Source: Caldilineaceae bacterium | GTDB taxonomy: Bacteria > Chloroflexota > Anaerolineae > Caldilineales > Caldilineaceae | NCBI GenBank assembly: GCA_022827195.1 | Contig: JAJDTL010000034.1 | Location: forward strand, 1 to 64,000 | DNA length: 64,000 bases | Direction of reading: 5' to 3' | Part shown: one piece after another, positions 61,000 through 64,000 of the stretch | Layout of the letters: every line of letters starts with the position of its first letter | Numbering within the stretch: position 1 is the stretch's first letter | Translations under genes and position numbers: made by a program | The notes under the pieces: generated by a model | Databases searched by the model: none | What the model was told of the DNA's origin: nothing | What the model saw: only the letters and a program-made list of their open reading frames with translations

Positions 61000-62145
61000 A
61001 TGCGCAGAATCCTGATTCTGATGAGCGATACCGGGGGCGGCCACCGGGCCAGCGCCGAAGCCCTGCAGTCCGCTTTCGCCACCCGTTTCCCCGGCCGCTT
61101 TCAGGTCGAAATCGTCGACCTCTGGACCGACTACACCCCCTGGCCGATCAACCGGCTGCCCCGTCTTTACAGCCCTCTCGTTGCCCGCGCCCTCTGGCTC
61201 TGGAAGCTGCTTTGGCTTATCTTTGAAAATGAACGCGCCCTCTCCGCCGTGCTGCGCCTGGTCTACCCGCTCTGCCGCAAAGAGATGGCCAGGGCGCTGC
61301 AAATGCACCGTCCCCACCTCATCATTTCGGTGCACCCGCTTATGCAGCAACTCTTTCTCTGGCTCATCGAAAAGGAGGGCCCGCCCACCCCCTTTGTGAC
61401 GGTTGTAACCGATCTGGCATCCTTTCATCACGGCTGGTTTCACACCCGTGCCCAGCGCTGTTTCGTCGCCAGCGAGACCGCGGCAAACGCGGCCCGCCGC
61501 CATGGCCTGCAGCTCCATCAGATACGTCTCCTCGGCCTGCCAGTCCGCTCTGCCTTCGCCCAAACCCTGCCCGACCGCGCGACCGCGCGCGCCAGCCTGG
61601 GGTTGACCGGCGCCGCGTTCACCGCGCTCCTCGTCGGCGGCGGCGAGGGCATGGGGCCGGTCGCGGCGATTGCCCATGCCGTGGCCCACCGTCTGGCTGC
61701 GACGGGGACCGAGGTGCAGCTGATCGTCATCTGCGGCCGCAACCGGCGTCTGCGCCGTGCGTTACAGCGCGCCGAATGGCCGCTGCCCGTGCAGGTGCAC
61801 GGCTATGTCGACAACATGCAGGCGTGGATGACCGCCGCCGACTGCATCGTCACCAAGGCCGGGCCGGGCACCATCGCCGAAGCGCTGATCTGCGGGCTTC
61901 CGATCCTGTTGAGCGGCTTCATTCCCGGGCAGGAGGAGGGCAATGTGCCGTTCGTGGTCGAGAACCGCGTCGGCGCCTACTGCGAGTCGCCCCGCGCCAT
62001 CGCCGAAACTGTCGGCGAATGGGCCAGCGGAGACGAGCTGGAGCGTATGGCAGCCCGCGCCCGCCGGCTGGGCCGTCCGCGTGCTGCGTATGATATTGTT
62101 GATGAGATTGTTGGGTTAATGGAGGGCGAGGGCAGGCCGGAGTGA
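61000..62145 (+). CDS. Monogalactosyldiacylglycerol synthase-like glycosyltransferase
   Basis: 381 residues. The N-terminal MRRILILMSDTGGGHRASAE is the MGDG-synthase signature (acceptor lobe). It is followed by the DLWTDYTPWPINRLPRLY region and VVTDLASFHHGWFH. The C-terminal GT28-like donor lobe has VGGGEGMGPV and the motif CIVTKAGPGTIAEALICGLP. It is related to bacterial processive diacylglycerol glucosyltransferases and MurG, so it probably glycosylates diacylglycerol in the membrane. The donor and product are not determined by sequence. Confidence 0.92.
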   Translation: MRRILILMSDTGGGHRASAEALQSAFATRFPGRFQVEIVDLWTDYTPWPINRLPRLYSPLVARALWLWKLLWLIFENERALSAVLRLVYPLCRKEMARALQMHRPHLIISVHPLMQQLFLWLIEKEGPPTPFVTVVTDLASFHHGWFHTRAQRCFVASETAANAARRHGLQLHQIRLLGLPVRSAFAQTLPDRATARASLGLTGAAFTALLVGGGEGMGPVAAIAHAVAHRLAATGTEVQLIVICGRNRRLRRALQRAEWPLPVQVHGYVDNMQAWMTAADCIVTKAGPGTIAEALICGLPILLSGFIPGQEEGNVPFVVENRVGAYCESPRAIAETVGEWASGDELERMAARARRLGRPRAAYDIVDEIVGLMEGEGRPE

Positions 62146-62163
62146 AGGTGGCCCGATATTTCG

Positions 62164-62397
62164 TTACCCTAATTGCTTACCGCGCCGCGCCCGTTCCTCT
62201 CTAAGCAAAGTCGCCGCCTCCACGCCCAAGTCAGTTGTGGGACGTTCGGTCAAATGCCTCCGCCACTCCGACCGCGTCAACTCCCTTTCTATCGCGATGA
62301 GCGCCACCGCCCGCATGGTGCAGTTATTCTCCCGCGCATATTGGCGCAGCCGCTCATGAAGTGTATCCGGCATATTTCTGATCTGTAGATTGGCCAT
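62164..62397 (-). CDS. FitA-type ribbon-helix-helix antitoxin (orphan)
   Basis: 77 residues from ATG 62397 (MANLQIRNMPDTLHERLRQY). This is the FitA/VapB-type ribbon-helix-helix N-terminus, with ENNCTMRAVALIAIERELTR forming the second helix. The acidic-basic C-terminal tail (LREERARRGKQLG) would normally cover a PIN-domain toxin. No VapC/FitB gene follows: the stop is 19 bp from the end of the convergent glycosyltransferase gene. It is therefore a lone antitoxin, or one acting on a distant toxin. Confidence 0.85.
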   Translation of the reverse strand: MANLQIRNMPDTLHERLRQYARENNCTMRAVALIAIERELTRSEWRRHLTERPTTDLGVEAATLLREERARRGKQLG

Positions 62398-62509
62398 GGT
62401 ATGACAGTAGCATGACACGCCGCATCAAATCAAAGTTTTGGACTGCGAGGCGGGATTTCCATGTCCATCTGTTCTTGCTATTTGCATCGTCGAGCGTGAC
62501 AATGGAACC

Positions 62510-62938
62510 ATGATCTACGCTTACCCGTGTGGACTCACACCCGATGAAGATGGCGGCATGGTCGCCGTCTTCCCCGACGTTCCGCAGGCCGTCACCGGCG
62601 ACAGCGACCGGGCCGTAGCTCGGGCAATGGCTGAAGACGCTCTCGCCACAGCATTGGTGGGGTATGTCCACGCGCAGTGGGACATTCCCACGCCCAGCCA
62701 GCCTCAAGCAGGTCAGGAGCTTGTCTCGGTGCCAACTGTTGTCGCCGCCAAGCTGGCCCTCTACTCAGCGATGCGCGCCCAGCGTATCGGTAGCGGAGAG
62801 CTTGCCAGCCGTTTAAGGATCAGCAACGCGGCTGCGAAGAAACTGATCGACCCGGAGCACGATTCTTCCATCGACAAGGTACAGAAGGCACTCCGGGCAC
62901 TTGGGCACAGTTTAGTTGTCGAGGTGACTGCTGTTTGA
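62510..62938 (+). CDS. HicB-type antitoxin (orphan)
   Basis: 142 residues from ATG 62510 (MIYAYPCGLTPDEDGGMVAV). The pattern GGMVAVFPDVPQAVTGDSDR then AMAEDALATAL is the HicB fold. The C-terminal half carries a helix-turn-helix (RIGSGELASRLRISNAAAKK), as in DNA-binding HicB proteins. No HicA gene (short, with a double-stranded RNA-binding-like fold) is visible before or after it. It stands between FitA-like and HigA-like genes. Confidence 0.85.
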   Translation: MIYAYPCGLTPDEDGGMVAVFPDVPQAVTGDSDRAVARAMAEDALATALVGYVHAQWDIPTPSQPQAGQELVSVPTVVAAKLALYSAMRAQRIGSGELASRLRISNAAAKKLIDPEHDSSIDKVQKALRALGHSLVVEVTAV

Positions 62939-63021
62939 CGACGAAGAGGATCGACACCGTCTACTTTGGAGACGAAAAAGGATCAACTGGCTGTGTCAGT
63001 GATGGTTGAGTTTCCGAGCGG

Positions 63022-63321
63022 CTAAACTGAGCTTGGCATCGTGAACCGCACTACCTTGCTCTCTTCGTTTCGTTCGCGGGCCTGCCACAAATTATAGGCC
63101 GTCTGCATGCCCAGCCATGTCTCCGGTGTAGAGCCGAACGCTTGGGACAGCCGCAGCGCCATCTCAACCGATAGGTCAGCCTTCCCTTTCACCAGGCCTG
63201 ACAGGGCCTGCCGGCTCACTCCCAGCCCCTGAGCCGCTCGCGTCACCGTCAGTCCCAACGGTTCAAGACATTCCCATCTCACGATCTCGCCTGGATGGGG
63301 AGGGTTGTGCACGGGCATCAT
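63022..63321 (-). CDS. HigA-type antitoxin (orphan)
   Basis: 99 residues; two adjacent ATGs (63321, 63318) follow AGAGGTG. MPVHNPPHPGEIVRWECLEP is the HigA start. The helix-turn-helix (LTVTRAAQGLGVSRQALSGL) and the C-terminal LSQAFGSTPETWLGMQTAYN are typical. HigB normally lies just upstream of HigA, but here the 70 bp upstream are AT-rich and non-coding, followed by a methyltransferase gene. It is an orphan antitoxin, third in a row. Confidence 0.88.
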   Translation of the reverse strand: MMPVHNPPHPGEIVRWECLEPLGLTVTRAAQGLGVSRQALSGLVKGKADLSVEMALRLSQAFGSTPETWLGMQTAYNLWQARERNEESKVVRFTMPSSV

Positions 63322-63392
63322 TTCACCTCTTCGAGTCTTCACTGCTGGATCAAAAATTTACACCTGCAGTTTTGATTGTAATTTATCATTTG

Positions 63393-64000
63393 TCAATCGA
63401 CACGCCCACAATAGTCCAGCTGGTGCGCCACGTACACCAGCTCCCCGCGCGCAACCTGCCGCCGCCGCGTCGCCAGCCACGCCTCGAATGCGCCCGCGTC
63501 CAACTCTCGATGCCCGCGCAGCGTCGACTCCACGAAATGCAGGATGCAGTAGAGAAAACAGGCTTCATCCGCCGGATAGACCCCGTCCACCGCATGTACG
63601 ACCCAGTCGGAGCTGCCCGCCGCCAGCACCTCTGCCCCGCATTCCCGCAGCGCGTGGAATAGCCTGCGCCCCGTGCGGCTGTCGCCCGACGGCTTGCCGT
63701 CGGTGACGCGCGTGTCCATCGAGCGGTGATAGAGCGCCTCGATGCGGCTGTCCAGCGCCGGGTCGACCTCGGGCAGAAAGAGTGTCGCGCCGTCGAAGTT
63801 GATGCTGAAATAGAACAGCCCGCCCGGCCGCAGCAGGCCCAACAGGCTGGGCAGCGCCGCCGGCAGGTGCAGCAGGTCTAGCAGCGCATGGGCGATCAGC
63901 AGATCGAATCGCTGCCGGTTCTCCTCCCGCTCGGCGAAATCGTACAGATCAGCCGTCCGCAACCGCACCTGTAACGCCGGTTTATCGCCGGACGTCAGGT
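63393..64000 (-). CDS. SAM-dependent methyltransferase-like protein, 5' end missing
   Basis: About 202 residues; the frame is open to the right end of the window, so the N-terminal SAM-binding GxGxG motif is not seen. [16 protein letters not shown] then [20 protein letters not shown] is the motif IV/V region of class I methyltransferases. The C-terminal ~90 residues ([40 protein letters not shown]) are a family-specific tail. The substrate is unknown. An in-frame GTG at 63968 is not the likely start because coding similarity continues upstream. Confidence 0.72.
   Translation of the reverse strand, partial: LTSGDKPALQVRLRTADLYDFAEREENRQRFDLLIAHALLDLLHLPAALPSLLGLLRPGGLFYFSINFDGATLFLPEVDPALDSRIEALYHRSMDTRVTDGKPSGDSRTGRRLFHALRECGAEVLAAGSSDWVVHAVDGVYPADEACFLYCILHFVESTLRGHRELDAGAFEAWLATRRRQVARGELVYVAHQLDYCGRVD

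Overview
The window is high-GC bacterial DNA with no rRNA, tRNA, phage or CRISPR locus that I could recognise. The gene content suggests a Chloroflexota (Caldilinea-like) chromosome or metagenome bin. Pointers are lipobox-type lipoproteins, the histidine phosphatase/DUF3090/SCO1664 triad, a fused GDP-mannose pyrophosphorylase/phosphomannomutase-like protein, many carbohydrate ABC importers without their own ATPase, tandem phytanoyl-CoA dioxygenases and sulfatases. The taxonomic call is inference.

Layout. 1-5.7 kb: end of a sugar ABC importer, a beta-propeller glycosidase-like protein, an SDR oxidoreductase and two tandem phytanoyl-CoA dioxygenases. 5.7-7.1 kb: AT-richer island with a DUF2442/DUF4160 pair. 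7.1-9.3 kb: Gfo/Idh/MocA and zinc alcohol dehydrogenases. 9.4-15.7 kb: a MacAB-like operon (adaptor lipoprotein, FtsX-type permease, two ATPases, one with an AbrB-like tail). 16-23 kb: sulfatase, GNAT/FemAB-like enzyme and two exported proteins, one with LysM domains each interrupted by an inserted domain. 23.5-28.4 kb: phosphatase, DUF3090, SCO1664 and ManC/PMM-like fusion. 28.4-32 kb: SpoIID/LytB protein with a duplicated tail around a small zinc-finger gene. 32-34 kb: TsaE and two CBS proteins. 34-47 kb: a long same-strand run that looks like a sugar-use regulon (solute-binding protein, two permeases, VCBS lipoprotein, GroEL-like protein, BNR propeller, eroded alpha-ketoacid dehydrogenase genes, class II aldolase, FGGY kinase). 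47.5-54.5 kb: xanthine dehydrogenase-type hydroxylase with a YqeC-MocA maturation fusion, an AAA ATPase and a chimeric pseudogene. 54.5-56.2 kb: two-gene DUF6978/DUF1828 island. 56.8-62.1 kb: polysaccharide/glycolipid glycosyltransferases. 62.1-63.3 kb: three antitoxin genes of different families without visible toxins. The window ends inside a methyltransferase.

Two themes cut across the window. First, several genes are deletion or duplication scars: an internally deleted E1-alpha, a truncated E2, a sulfatase-permease chimera, and duplicated 3' ends of the SDR and SpoIID genes. Second, intergenic spaces carry a dispersed composite repeat made of AAAACTGAAAACT-like arms, CTGCAGTT cores and 14-bp CTGGCCACCGACCA-type tandem units, often starting at stop codons. 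Several promoters share a TACAAT -10 box spaced 16-17 bp from a TTGNNN or TTTACA -35 box.
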